Assembly (NCBI RefSeq): GCF_000143415.4
Contig: NW_003314353.1
Coordinates: 446,513-510,512 of the forward strand
Direction: 5' to 3'
Length of the DNA stretch: 64,000 nucleotides
Origin: Selaginella moellendorffii
Lineage: Eukaryota; Streptophyta; Lycopodiopsida; Selaginellales; Selaginellaceae
The position numbers were made by a program, and so were the translations under genes. The notes below the pieces were generated by a model, which was not told where the DNA came from, ran no database searches, and saw only the letters and a program-made list of their open reading frames with translations. Position 1 is the first letter of the stretch. The number at the start of each line of letters is the position of its first letter. Below, piece after piece: positions 36,913-47,962 of the stretch.

Positions 36913-37318
36913 AAGATGAATGAAAAGGAAAGATCAAAAGAAGAGAAATGAAAAAAAGTTAAAAGAAAAGGAAGATCTAAATAATGCAAAAATTAAATTT
37001 AAACCAAAATCCTAAAAGAAAAAAAACAAAAGAAAGGAAATGGAAAAAATTAGATCTAGACAATGCATATATGAGTGCATGAAATATAGAAAGAGAATAC
37101 AGAAAATATCAATTAGCCGGAAAACCCTAGTTTATATACAAGAACGAGTGGTCTGGATTGAAATCAATCCAACAGCTGCTAAAATCCCAATACACTAATA
37201 TTAGAATACACCATCATGACCTCACACTTGAATATTTTAAGTATCTTTTACATTTCTGTTTTCCTAGGGTTCTTTGAAACTATAGGTGATTTGGATAGTG
37301 TTAGAGCTTGATAAGGCT

Positions 37319-38311
37319 ATGGATTTTCACTGGTTCCAGTTGCATGGCGACAATCTTTGGCATGTGCCTTCCTCTCTACAATGGGAAGCTCGAATCACTT
37401 GCTGCTTCGAGTTGGATCCAGCAAAGCTCTCCTTCCTAGTTATGGTGCCGAAATATGAATCAGACAACAAAGACGATGATGAGTACGATCTAAAATTCCA
37501 TCCTCTCACACTCAATAGCACAACAGGCCTGTCTTGCTCGTCTCGTCACGGATGTCCTCCTCGTCAGTCTCGGATGCCAAGACCAAGCAGCACGCCGCTG
37601 TGATCCACGGCCCATCTCCGCAAGAAATCTCGCCGCTTGGCTGTCGAGATTGTCGCAGACTTGCATGGGTCTTCTTCTGGTGGAGTCGGTCCTGTGCCAC
37701 CAGTTCATGTTCATGCTCCACAAAGAGCTTGGCGTCACTGGGTTCGTGCATAAGGTTTCCAGGGACAAGAAATTGAGTGAGCTCACCTGACACGAGCCTG
37801 AGCCCGAGGAGGAGGACTTTTACATCGACCGCCACCTTTCTCGTGAGCAAAGTGACGAGCTCTTGCGTGGGATTTTCGAGGTTACGGTGCCACACTCGTA
37901 CCGATGGCTGCAGCTGGAGGAGATCGACGGGGGCATGAGAACTTTGCGAGTGCAGAGCGTGTGGAGGCGAGGACCAAAAGCTCGGCTGTTCTTGTTTGTA
38001 GGAAGTCTGGTGACGCTGTTCTTGGCATTGACGTCGTGAGCCATTTCAGCCAGTTGAGTTTGAGGAGGTGCGAAGTGGAGTTTTACTCGTGGGCGAGCTC
38101 GTCCAAGCTCCCTTTTGTGCAGTTCATCACTGATTTCAGAAGCGGGGCCGTGCTTTTCTACTGCACTTTCACGCAGGCGAGATCAATGTGCCGCGAGATG
38201 ATGTCGGTCGGCACCATGATAAAGCTGCTACGGCTCTTTGGCACAACGTTGCCCGATTCGGAGTCGGAGCTGGAGTGGTGGCCGCTGGCGTGGAAACGTT
38301 TCTCGGAAATA
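37319..38311 (+). pseudogene. Broken paralogue of the 337-aa family (copy 2)
   Basis: Starts MDFHWFQLHG at the position matching the intact gene. Segments in order: ELDPAKLSFLV, FHPLTLNSTTGLS, a shift, SDAKTKQHAAVIHG, a shift, LCHQFMFMLHKELGV, a stop, EEDFYIDRHLSREQ, SYRWLQLEEIDGG, a shift, RTKSSAVLV, then WASSSKLPFVQFITDFRSG and SESELEWWPLAWKRF at the end. At least three frameshifts and a stop make it non-functional. It is much more diverged from the 18-kb gene than copy 3. Confidence 0.8.
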
Positions 38312-38613
38312 GGTGAGATCTTTCAACTTTGTATACACTGGTGTTCTTAATACTTTTTGAGACCAAGGAACAAAGAGCATTCCAGTCTGCAAGCTGTGAA
38401 ACCGCTTTGAAAAGAGAAACAGATTAAAGATTTTTACAGTCAAATAAAGTGGCACCATAGTGGCCACCGTTACTATGCTTCAGAGCACGATGAATGCTAG
38501 TACCACGCACGTCTTCAAGTACCTTACAGTCAATTTTCTATCAAAGCTTGTTTCTAGCATCTAGCATTGGCTGTTCTAACACTTTCAAGAAGGTGAATAT
38601 CCACGCAGGAGCA

Positions 38614-38744
38614 ACCAAAGTTTACACGAATCACTGTCAAGCTTAGGTCGACGTGAGAGATGTGGCTGAGGCACACATTCTCGTGCACGAGGGGCCTAGC
38701 CCTTGTGTTGAGCTCTTTCCGGACTATCCAATCTCGAGAAAGTG
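38614..38744 (+). pseudogene. Cinnamoyl-CoA reductase-like fragment
   Basis: Translates to TKVYTNHCQA, a TAG, VDVRDVAEAHILVHE and LFPDYPI. In cinnamoyl-CoA reductases and related short-chain dehydrogenases this region reads K-x-YANxxQAYVDVRDVAxAHILVYE...LFPxYPIP. The stop replaces the expected Tyr, and a stretch of residues is missing between VHE and LFP. No other exon of the gene is recognisable nearby. The surrounding 38350-38610 and 38750-39110 show nothing else. Confidence 0.6.
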
Positions 38745-39119
38745 AGTGATTAAAAGACCAATGTCTAGCTTTGTTTTGACAATCCTGATCTTTTTTTGTT
38801 CTCTTTTGTATCTCCTTTGAATACTTGAACCAAGAAGCAGAGAATGAAAAGACATTGTCACGAACCCTTTTGTTAACAGTGACGGGTTTCCAGAGAGACG
38901 TATCTTGTTTTTTCATAGTTTTCTTTCATAGCTTTGGAATACAGGATGTGTTTCCGCTTATGGAGTTCCATCATATCAAGGTTTTTGTGGTGCTTAGAAT
39001 TTATATGGTCTTCATTCTTACTCCAGTATCAGGAAATAGGATGAGGCTATGTTTATAAAGTTCTCTCTCGTATCTTGGTGAGTTGGCTTTTTACTTTCAA
39101 TTGCCACAGGCTTGCTTAA

Positions 39120-39450
39120 AGTTTCCAGCTTCCAGGTTACCATGAAAACGTAGTGAGCTTGGTTCGAGAATGAATTTCTGTATATCCACATGGAGCTGTA
39201 GAACATTCACGAAGAAAACACTGACCGAGGTGACGTCTCAAGTAAGTATATTCTTTTCTTAGTTTCTCATGACTGCATGGCAGCTCTTATAAATGCACGG
39301 CCTCGTTCACGACGTGAAGCCCGACAACATCTACATCGACGAAGGCGTCTACAAGATTGGCGACTTTGGCCTCTGGCGAGGATGGCGACTCGAGATATCT
39401 CCACTATCAAGCCATCCACCAGCTCTTCTTCCAAGCTTGATCAACTCTCT
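39120..39450 (+). pseudogene. WEE1-like protein kinase fragment
   Basis: The catalytic loop reads GLVHDVKPDNIYIDEGVYKI and then GDFG at about 39296-39368; this is the WEE1-type sequence (LVHLDVKPDNIY-) with one residue missing before DVKPDN. Upstream, YHENVVSLVRE and LYIHMEL resemble kinase beta strands 4 and 5, but are broken by stops. After DFGLA a one-base shift is needed to read EDGDSRYL, the WEE1 activation-segment region. Only the middle of the kinase domain remains. Confidence 0.6.
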
Positions 39451-39499
39451 GATGCATCCACAAATCGAGCTCTTTGAGAGGAAAAAAACTTCTTGGTCG

Positions 39500-40450
39500 C
39501 AGTAACACTAAATTAAACTTTATTGGCATGCAACCTGGATAAAACACCATGAAGTATCCAGTCGATCATATCCTTGCAATGGATAACAAGTGGTATCTGA
39601 ACAAGTCCCTCAAGAAAGAGATATCCTCAGTGGAGTTTCCACCATGGTACCCGTAAAGTGTCAACCAAAGCTGGAAATTAAGTGCCTCCAAGTTACGTGG
39701 ATTGAAAGCGCCTACAAGAAGAAGCTTGAAGAGGCTCAGCAATTCATCCAGCTCCCACTCTCACCAAGCTCTGGCTTTCAATGAGCTCGTAGTGGCTGCC
39801 GATCTTCAGGACTTCCAGGCTCTTCGATTGGAAACTGAGGGAGATGTCCAGTAAGAAGTGACTAACTTCGAAGGTGGAGTATCGAGGAAAATTTCATAAG
39901 TGCTCAAAATGGTGTCCTGCCATGTCCCAGCAAGGTGAAGCTCTTGAGGCTCCTGCTCGACACCGTGAGGCGGGCCCTGGACAGAACCTCAAAATCCTTG
40001 ACGTTGAGCCGACATTCGCATTGGCCTCTGGTCAGGCGCCGAGGAGCGATTCACTAACATGAAGGCTGCTGTAGAATCCCCCGATAATGTGGAGGCTCTC
40101 GAGCATGCCCATGCAGGACACCAAGTCCAGAAAAGTGCCCCAGCAGAATCCCCAATCTACTCATACTTGACTGAATGTGCACACGCAAACCAGATACCTA
40201 GAGACATTTATTTGACATTTATTTGCTTCAAACATTTTACTTCCCTATAGAAACACCATTTGGTCCTGAATTGTTTTTGGCTCAAGCATTTTAACTTGAG
40301 GCAGCCTGCAGTGGAGCAAGGCAAAGATGATCCTTGTCCCCACAGAGAAGAAATGGTACCTATGGTAGAGCTCCTGCCAGCGCTTGCACACGAGAGTGCA
40401 GCACGTTGGGGTCGGCCAAATGAAAGCACGAAATCTAGTCACAAAGAGGA
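39500..40450. other. Genic-looking sequence without identified product
   Basis: Several short ORFs with moderate GC lie on the plus strand (39575-39830 with NKSLKKEISSVEFPPWYP, 40059-40195 with ESPDNVEALEHAHAGHQVQK). A minus-strand stretch at 40245-40442 includes CCTLVCKRWQELYH, faintly like the end of an F-box domain. No sustained ORF; family calls are not supportable. Confidence 0.25.
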
Positions 40451-40676
40451 GGGTTAGGCTGTATTCTAATTTCTTTGTACAATTTGCCTTTTTTTCTTAT
40501 TTAAATATGTGGTCAAAGGGTTTTAAGAGGGTATTAGGTAGGATGAAGAATTAGAGAGTAGGCATTGCGGAAAGGAATTACATGGAAGACTTTTTTGTGA
40601 ATGTTTTTAGCTATAGAGAGTTTAAAATATAAAATTGTCTATATTAAACTATATACCAATTAAAAAACTTACAGGA

Positions 40677-41453
40677 CATAGAAGGGGTCTTACACATGCT
40701 GAAATGTTCAACGGCTATGAAGGTGATGCAGTTGCCAAGTTTTGCTTGGCAAACATGCTCGCTACCATAGCCAAGAGTATTGCGGAAGGAGGCAAGAGTG
40801 CAAGAGAAGCTTTGGAGGAAGTGTTTACAGACATGGACGCACACTTGCTAGCTGCTGGGACTGATCGTGGCCTAGCGAAGACCAAGATGGAGTTTGAGGA
40901 AGAGATTGATTGGAACGATGGCGAGGAGGAGGAGGAGGAGAAAGAGGTTGGATTGGGCAGCACAGCGGTGGTGGCGCTCGTCTAGGCGCAGCAGAGGTCT
41001 CTGGTGGTAGCAAGCGTGGGGGACTCTCGCGCAATCTTGTCTGAAAAGGGGAGGGCGGTGGAGCTGGCTCGAGCTCATGAGCCCAAGGACCCCAAGGAGA
41101 GGTCCCGGATAGAGGCAGCGGGCGGGAAGATCATGCCCAATGGATCGCTTAGCGATGTGTTAGAATGGTGCACGCTTGCAATGTCACAACCCATTGGCAA
41201 GCTCAAGTGCTGCTTTAGACAAGCAGATCGTGATTGCTGTTCCGGAGGTTGTGGAGATGAGCTCACAAGCGACGACGATTTTCTGGTGTTGAGCTCGGAT
41301 GGAATCTGGATGGAGGTGATTGTTGACTTTGTGGCGAGCTAGGTGAGAAAGGAAGTTGAATTGGAAGAAATATGCAAGGTTTGATCCAAAAGGTGGATGC
41401 CAATGACAACATGTCCATTGTCATCCTCAACCTTGCAAGAAGTGCTTATTACT
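40677..41453 (+). pseudogene. PP2C-type protein phosphatase, decayed
   Basis: Mostly one frame from 40635: MFNGYEGDAVAKFCLANML stands where PP2Cs have the metal-binding DGHGG motif. Then ALEEVFTDMDAHLL, GSTAVVALV, a TAG (40983), SLVVASVGDSRAILSEKGRA (the conserved VGDSRA motif), PKERSRIEAAGGKI, and DDFLVLSSDGIWMEV. A stop follows, then, in another frame, VDANDNMSIVILNLA, the usual C-terminal DNMS motif. Loss of the first metal-binding Asp, the TAG, and scrambled sequence in place of LAxSRAxGD show it is a pseudogene. Confidence 0.75.
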
Positions 41454-41691
41454 AAGACAACCATCTGCTAAGGTCATTTGATAGATTAATTGAAATTGGT
41501 GATTTTTTCAAACATTGTAACTTTTATGGTGATAAAAACCATAAATTTTGCATGTGACAATGCTCAAGAAGTTAATTCCAGCAAAAAAATAATATTGCTC
41601 TTGTAAGTTAGATTTTGTCCATAAGATCAAAAAGTATCCTTTGTTCTTTTGACCCTTCAGTGATTTCCGGAAGAACCCTAATAAACACCCA

Positions 41692-42123
41692 TCACTGCTG
41701 GAGCTGCTGCTCGTATTGGGGCGGCTGCGTCGTCGGCGGAGCCGCTTGGGCGGCGCTGCCAGCCACGGCAGAATCCGCATAGTACTCCTGCCGCTTCACA
41801 TTGACCCCAAATTCCCTCAGCGCCGCGGCCAGATCGTCGCTGGTGAGCACAATCCGCCCGCCGTGCTTGGGATCCTTGGCGCTACCGCCCGAGGAGGGGG
41901 CCGCGGCGGCCGATTTGCTGCGGACCTTGCTGTGCTGGAGCGCGTCCGATGCTACCTCGGACACGAATTTCTGCGTCGCCACAGCCACCAGGCGCGTGAG
42001 GCGCGAGTCGTGCGCCTGGAATCCCCCCGCGGCCAAGTAGTACTCCACCAGCTCCTCCGGAATCGCGGGAATGTAGTCGTCCAGCGTCGCCAGGAAATCC
42101 ACTAGCATCGCATCGTCCGCCAT
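41692..42123 (-). CDS. TAF10: TFIID subunit TAF10
   Basis: Single-exon gene of 143 aa, about the normal size for plant TAF10. The ATG at 42121-42123 (MADDAMLVDFLATLDDY) is the first. TAF10 is a histone-fold subunit of the general transcription factor TFIID (and of SAGA), working in the nucleus with RNA polymerase II. Diagnostic sequence: LDDYIPAIPEELVEYYLA, GGFQAHDSRLTRLVAVATQK, FVSEVASDALQHSKVRSK (histone fold), then an Ala/Ser/Gly linker, LTSDDLAAALREFGVNVKRQ and EYYADS. The tail is Gln/Pro-rich. It lies about 195 bp downstream of the UGP3 stop on the same strand. No defects seen. Confidence 0.95.
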   Translation of the reverse strand: MADDAMLVDFLATLDDYIPAIPEELVEYYLAAGGFQAHDSRLTRLVAVATQKFVSEVASDALQHSKVRSKSAAAAPSSGGSAKDPKHGGRIVLTSDDLAAALREFGVNVKRQEYYADSAVAGSAAQAAPPTTQPPQYEQQLQQ

Positions 42124-42317
42124 GGAAAACACTAAACCCCCTCCGCTCGAGCAGAATAAAATGTTTGGGTAATATTCCCCGCCATCTTGAAGTATATTCT
42201 GTCAACTCTTGCTGCAAGTATATTCTGTTAGAGTTTTGAAAGAACAGGAGATTCTGCGACAAATGCTATGAAAGGGATATTCCGTTTGCTTTAACTCTTA
42301 AAAAATATGTAGCAGCT

Positions 42318-45300
42318 TCATCGAGCGAATGAAGCCCTTAGTTGTGGCGTTTTGCTGGAGTTTCCCACCATTTCCAGCTCCACCTCTCCGTTTTCTCGCA
42401 TTGCGTATTTCCAAGCCCACGATCGTGAGCTCTCTGGCAATCGCTCTAGTGTACAAGAAAATCCTGTAGAAGGAACTTCTAGAGTTTAGAGCTCTCGTAT
42501 CTCAAAACTTTGGAGAGTTTTTACCTGTTGGTCCTGATGGTCTTACTCGCATCTTGTGTCCGTCTGGTACTTCAAAGACGTGGGAGCCCTGCAGCATTAC
42601 AAGGTTCGTTCGTTTCTCGCTAAGAAAAAGATGAGGCTTGCCTTTATAACAACGTCCGAGGCATCGAACTCCGAGCAGCCTTTGAGGATGATCTTAAGAG
42701 ACTCGTGGCGGCTCACTTTGTTCTGCCAGTACACGTTGGTGGAGCACTTCCAGTCGATTCCTTGGTTGGAAACTTGGACATTGTGGAAGCGACACCTCCC
42801 CAACCTGAAAAGCTTGCCTCAGTGATTGTTTGACATGACCGAGGAAAGCTTTTACCCCTCGCCGTAGTGAAGTATGCCATCCTTTACGGTTCCCATGATA
42901 TTTTCCGCCTCTACCACCAAGCTACCACTTACCTGCAAGTAACAAAAGTTAAGTTATTCTTTGAAGCGTAAATTTGACAATGCTTACATCGACATTGGTC
43001 CATGAAAGTTCTGAGATTTCTAACTGCACCTCTGATCCTTTTCGGATGGACCCGCCATAAATCTGCGAGACAAGTCTTTTTAGTTTAGCCTCTGAGAGAG
43101 ACAACAAGAAAGCAAGCAGTGTTACCTTTTGACGAAAGATGTTCCACAATGGGCCGATAGCTGGATGTAGAAGAGCAATGAATGGAGGGCCTGTGTCAAT
43201 GTAGCATTGATTTGATTCCATCTGCATGTTCACAAGCGTGTTGAGAAGAACAGAAAGTCCTGTTTGTCTCACCTCGTCTATCGCCACTCCACAAGACGTC
43301 AGAAGGTCAAACGCATTCCTCGTAATATCAAGAAATGACCCGTCTGGCGTCTGTCCAGGAAAGAAGCATGATAACACTGCTTTAAGAAATACGAGTGTAC
43401 CTGGTGGAGTGTTTGATCGTCGAGTTTCCTGCGCCTCTTTGCCGAAGATGTTACCTTTCTTCGTTGATTGTAAATAATAAAGGTGTCGAGATTATCTGAT
43501 TAAAAGCAATGTAAAATCTTCAAATTAGACGTCGGATTGTTTCTACCGTGATCAATGGACGTCAATTGATGCTGATAATGGTTTTGGAGTGAGTCCGCAA
43601 TGTTTTGCATTGTGCACTCGATTCTTCCTGCACGAATACTGTTCAAGAGAACTCTTAATAAACGTAGAGAGAAACCTCAATTCAAACCTTTGATCTACAC
43701 CGTAGCTGTCCGTAAACGTAACAGGCTTCTTCAAGTTCATTATCATCCCAGGCAAAGAAGCACAGTCATTGCGTGATGCCACCTCTTCAACTGACTCAAG
43801 GTCCACGAAAAGAACATTTGTGTTTGCAGGAAACCTGGCTTGCATGCTGTAAAGGAAAGTCAAGTTAAAACCGATGCTGAGCAAAATTATACACATTTCT
43901 TGCCTGCCAGTTGAAACTGGGACATCTGCAATACCAAGCCTACTAAACTCGGTGTATTCGATGCATGTTGTGCCATATCTCCAGCGGCCATCTTCCGTTT
44001 TGCTCTCCATCAGCACGTTGACACCTTCGGCGGCACCAACTTTGCGGTCACAAGACGCAAAACCAAATTTCTGTTGACAAGCTTGCTTAACCTCCATATC
44101 GAAAACGAAAACGTAAAAGTACCTTGTTTTGATGCAAACCAACACCTGCCAAAGCTAGAAGAGTAACATCAGTAGCTGCAACTGGATTGCTGCACGGAAT
44201 ATATGGTCAAAATCTAAAAGAAACGCAAGATAGATACCTTATTTGACGTACCACAGCAGCTTTCCGGTTTTTGTCATAAAACCATTTGAATACTTCTGAA
44301 TCTTTAGCCAACTTCCAAATGACTCCATGGCCGCCTGGCTTTAGCATCGGATCCAACGGACCTCTCACGACCCATTGCACGTTTTCTGCAGCTATTGTGG
44401 GCACCAATGGCTGAAATTTGTGTAGTGTGAATCTCTAGCACTAGACAAAAAGCTTTCTCACCTGTTCAAAGAGCTGAAAATTATCTCTTCCTCTGCCAAA
44501 CCATCTGTGGCTTTCGAGTAAGTCTTTTACTCTCTCGTTATTCCGTTTTGCTGCACTCGTCATGATTGCAACCGGAGTGATCACCTGTGAGCCATATAGC
44601 TTAAAGTGGAAGAATTCTCGAGCCTGTAGGAACAGGAAGTGAATTAGCTCCACATCAATTCAAGGTAGGCTAGAACCTGTAAGTCCCGTATGAGACCTTC
44701 CAACAAAGTCCGACCACAATATGGTAGCATTGCCACAGGAAGGCTTTCACCAGTCACGTCGTCAACAAGTCCCAAGCGGTCACCAGCTCCACCTAGGGGA
44801 TAAATTTCTCCAATTTCTGCCAAGCGCTGCAGCATAATATCGTCAAACCAAAACCTTCAAAAAACAAAAACAAGCGCTTACTTTCACGCCCCAGCCAGCT
44901 GCCTGAGTTGCAAAAGCTGTGTCTTTTGAAAGATCTTTTCCTTCCGGGACGTGATAAAATGACTGTTGAGCACTGCGTGTCGCCGAAAATCCAATCTCCC
45001 CAGTTTCGGACGAGCGTATCAGCTCCATCCCGGCCAACTGGTACCTAGACAGCAAAGTCATAGTTAGCCAGGAGAATCTTACGAGTTTCACCGTGACTTA
45101 CCCAACAATGCCGCCTATACAATCGTAAAACCGCTCCAGAGAATCCAACACTCTCACAAAACTCTTGAGCTTCAGCAAAACCTCGCGCTCATCCGGCTCT
45201 CCACGCCGGCGTTTTCTCTGCAACTCTGCCGTGACGTCCAAACTCAATGGCCACTGTATCAACTCGGAGGACTTCGCATCTTCAAAGGACTCTATAAGCT

Positions 45301-45928
45301 GTGTCATAAGCTGGAGCGTTCCCATCAATACACTCTTCTCCGATCCATTCACGAAGCTCATACCACCCAGGCCATTGCAACCATTGAGAATTTTCCTGTG
45401 ATCGTCGGCGACACCACCACCCTCGTCTCCCAAACCAAGGATATGTCCCTGCCCGATCGCCACAAGGCACTTAAGCAAGTAGAGCTCATAGTCCCCAAGC
45501 TTTCTCATCGCCACAGCCACCACCTCATTGCAAAGAGAGCCCTGTTGGAACGAGAACACTGCCTGGACGCGAGGAAGGCTCCCGACGAGAAGACATCTCT
45601 CCCTCAAGCTCTTACACGCCTTTAGCCTCGCCTTTAAATCCGTTAGCCTCTCCAGCTCCTCCTCCAGCCTCCAATTCTTGCGCGACAGTGAAGAAGAACC
45701 CTTGCCGCCGTTACACACGGCGTTCTTCTCCGAGATCGGCGAGAGCGTCCGGCATTTGGACACCAGCTTCCTGTGCGAGCGGAAATTTCTTGATCGCGAT
45801 CCATCCCTGTCCAGAATCACACTCTCCGGCCGCGGCCGCAGCAAGAGAGAGGTCTCCAGCGATCCACAGAGCTCCGTGACGACCGCATTGCCGTGGAACG
45901 ACCGCTTGGCTGATGTGAGAGCTTCCAT
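42318..45928 (-). CDS. UGP3: UTP-glucose-1-phosphate uridylyltransferase 3, chloroplastic
   Basis: By reading splice sites, 17 exons give 917 aa without stops: 45928-45102, 45044-44882, 44826-44677, 44623-44462, 44410-44238, 44189-44123, 44070-43904, 43846-43688, 43638-43547, 43495-43401, 43350-43273, 43221-43126, 43062-42988, 42932-42856, 42804-42642, 42588-42525, 42463-42318. UGP3 makes UDP-glucose in plastids for sulfolipid synthesis. Family sequence includes PLGGAGDRLGLVDDVTGE (nucleotide-binding loop), LPYCGRTLLEGLIRDLQARE, SHRWFGRGRDNFQLFEQPLV, KPGGHGVIWKLA, RKAAVVRQISNPVA, QARFPANTNVLFVDL, TPDGSFLDITRNAFDLL and HVFEVPDGHKM. The N-terminus is Ser/Arg-rich, as expected of a transit peptide. 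Introns are 50-60 bp; introns 7 and 15 have GC donors. Confidence 0.95.
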
Positions 45929-46564
45929 ACGGCCGCTGGAGAAGAATCAAGGTTTCAGTACCTGGAATTCTCTACAGAATTGCAATCTCATCCTCGAATG
46001 ACGACTAGCGATAGAGCCGAGACCTACACCTGGAGAGGGGACTAAACCCTATGTTACGCTAACCTTGTTCGTTAGGGGATTCGTATATACCAGACATCCT
46101 TCCTCGCATATACCTTATCCGGATTAAGATGCAAACCCTTTATAAAGAAGAATGAATGTTTAGTTCTAAATAAATATTTAGATGTAAGAATTCAATTATC
46201 AACCGAGTTGGCAAAAAAATAATTTATAACTATATATTATTATTTTGTGTATTTTAAAGATTTTTAAAGATTTTATGAGTGAGAATTTCTAAAAATTTTG
46301 GAGTTTAAAAATGCTTAAGACCTGCTTATATTTTAACCCTTTTTTATCAAATAATAATAATATATATATTTACAAACTGGTGAAGTATCATAGTCAATAT
46401 AAATAAGTAATATATCTAGTTTTAAAAAATACTAATTTTAAAATATAAAAGTTATTATTAATATTTTTAATGAAAATTTAAATTAGAAATAACTTAATTT
46501 TTTATTATTTGAATAAATATTTTTTAAATTTATTACTTATTATGTATTTTGTATTTTAACATCT

Positions 46565-46570
<6 letters not shown>
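45929..46570. other. UGP3 5' flank and AT-rich spacer
   Basis: The first 100-150 bp are probably UGP3 5' UTR and promoter. From 46130 the DNA turns abruptly AT-rich with no ORF, leading into the LTR of element D. I see no clear TATA box. Confidence 0.4.

Positions 46571-46571
<1 letters not shown>

Positions 46572-46636
<65 letters not shown>
46572..46636. repeat. (TA)n microsatellite in element D LTR
   Basis: About 32 TA units in a row. The same place in the other D LTRs holds shorter TA runs (about 5820-5836 and 59640-59652), so the tract expanded inside the LTR. Confidence 0.95.
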
Positions 46637-46638
<2 letters not shown>

Positions 46639-46653
46639 CCCTAGCTAGGTAAT

Positions 46654-46814
46654 TGTAGTGCATGTGATTATAGCATGAGATTTGGATATACTGTCACTGT
46701 GGATCTTTGAAACCTTGGGGGATAAATGAGGATAAAATAACCATTAAAGACTCTTTCATCAAGCAATTCCCTTTTTCTTGTTAGCTTAAGGGGAGAGAAA
46801 TAAGGTGCGGTATA
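46654..46814 (+). mobile_element. Solo LTR of the TRIM-like element C
   Basis: 161 bp, TGTAGTGCATG...GGTGCGGTATA, matching the reverse complement of the 162-bp LTR at 11629-11790. It is flanked by GTAAT (46649-46653) and ATAAT (46815-46819), a target duplication with one change. It sits inside the 5' LTR of element D. A solo LTR arises by recombination between the two LTRs of a full element. Confidence 0.75.
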
Positions 46815-47232
46815 ATAATAACTAATATAATACTATAACATATAGATTGTTCATTTGGGATTAAATCTAGTCTATCCATCCTTGTATATAAGCAAAGATT
46901 TAAACCCCAATTAATATATCTATTTTTATATCCTAGTCACTCACATTGGTGGAAAGAGGTATTACAATTTGTCCCTAAAAGTAAAGTTTTTTGACACTGT
47001 TTTGCTCTAGTGGTTAGGATCATGTTTTTTGTTCTTATTTCTTTATTATCTTTTAGATCTAGATATATTAGCTTTTTGCAAGATTTAGAACTCTAACTAT
47101 CATTGTGCTTAGATCTACTCTTTTATGCCACACCATTATCAATTAAAAAGTATGTAACTTGAAATGTTATTTTGTTAGATTGAACTTTTGGTATTATGGG
47201 GTGTGATCATACTAATACTACACCCATCCTTT

Positions 47233-47930
47233 TGTGAGACACAAAATCCCTAGGCCCCAAAGTGGAGCCGGAAGGGCGCCACATGGTAGTGGCCGAAGCG
47301 AGAGCCAAACGAGCGTAACACGTTTGGACCAAAAGCTCCGACTTGAGAAGTCAAGAGCGGGAGTGGAACTCCCAATGAAGTGCTCGAGGAATGAGCACGA
47401 AGCGAGCAAAAGGCAAGGCTCCAAAAAGGGACCCAAAAGGACCAACACATGACACGTGGGAGTGTCCGAGATGGACTCGAGTTGGAGTCCGAAGTGGAGT
47501 CCGAGATGGACCCGAGATGGAGTCCGAGATGGAGTCCAAAGTGGAGTCCGAGGTGGATCCGAGATGGAGTCCAAAGTGGAGTCCGAAGTGGAGTCCGAGA
47601 TGGACCCGAGTTGGAGTCCGAAGTGGAGTCCGAGATGGACCCGAGTTGGAGTCCGAAGTGGAGTCCGAGATGGACCCGAGATGGAGTCCGAGATGGAGTC
47701 CGAAGTGGAGTCCGAGGTGGACCCGAGATGGACCCGAGTTGGAGTCCGAAGTGGAGTCCGAGATGGACCCGAGATGGAGTCCGAGATGGAGTCCGAAGTG
47801 GAGTCCGAGTTGGACCCGAGATGGACCCGAGTTGGAGTCCGAAGTGGAGTCCGAGATGGACCCGAGATGGACCCGAGATGGAGTCCGAGATGGAGTTTGA
47901 GATGGAGTCCAAGATCGAGACCGAGACCGG

Positions 47931-47962
<32 letters not shown>

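Larger units (their letters stand above)
36175..37213 (-). mobile_element. Small gypsy remnant with LTR-E copies
   Basis: LTR-E copies in minus orientation lie at about 36175-36326 and 37066-37213 (shared ATTAGCC...AACC, GAGTGGTCT, ATCAATCC and CAACAGCT blocks) and resemble 5193-5370 on the plus strand. Between them are only leader sequence and gag, with no protease or pol. It is an internally deleted gypsy element whose gag 3' part is folded back on itself. Confidence 0.6.

Noticed and set aside
40245-40442. F-box gene on the minus strand
   Set aside because: Only a 14-residue stretch (CCTLVCKRWQELYH) resembles an F-box end, with no leading half or downstream repeats, and stops flank it.
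42129-42132. TAF10 start nine bases upstream (reading MFS before MADD)
   Set aside because: The upstream codon is GTG, not ATG. The first ATG is at 42121-42123 and begins the normal TAF10 N-terminus.
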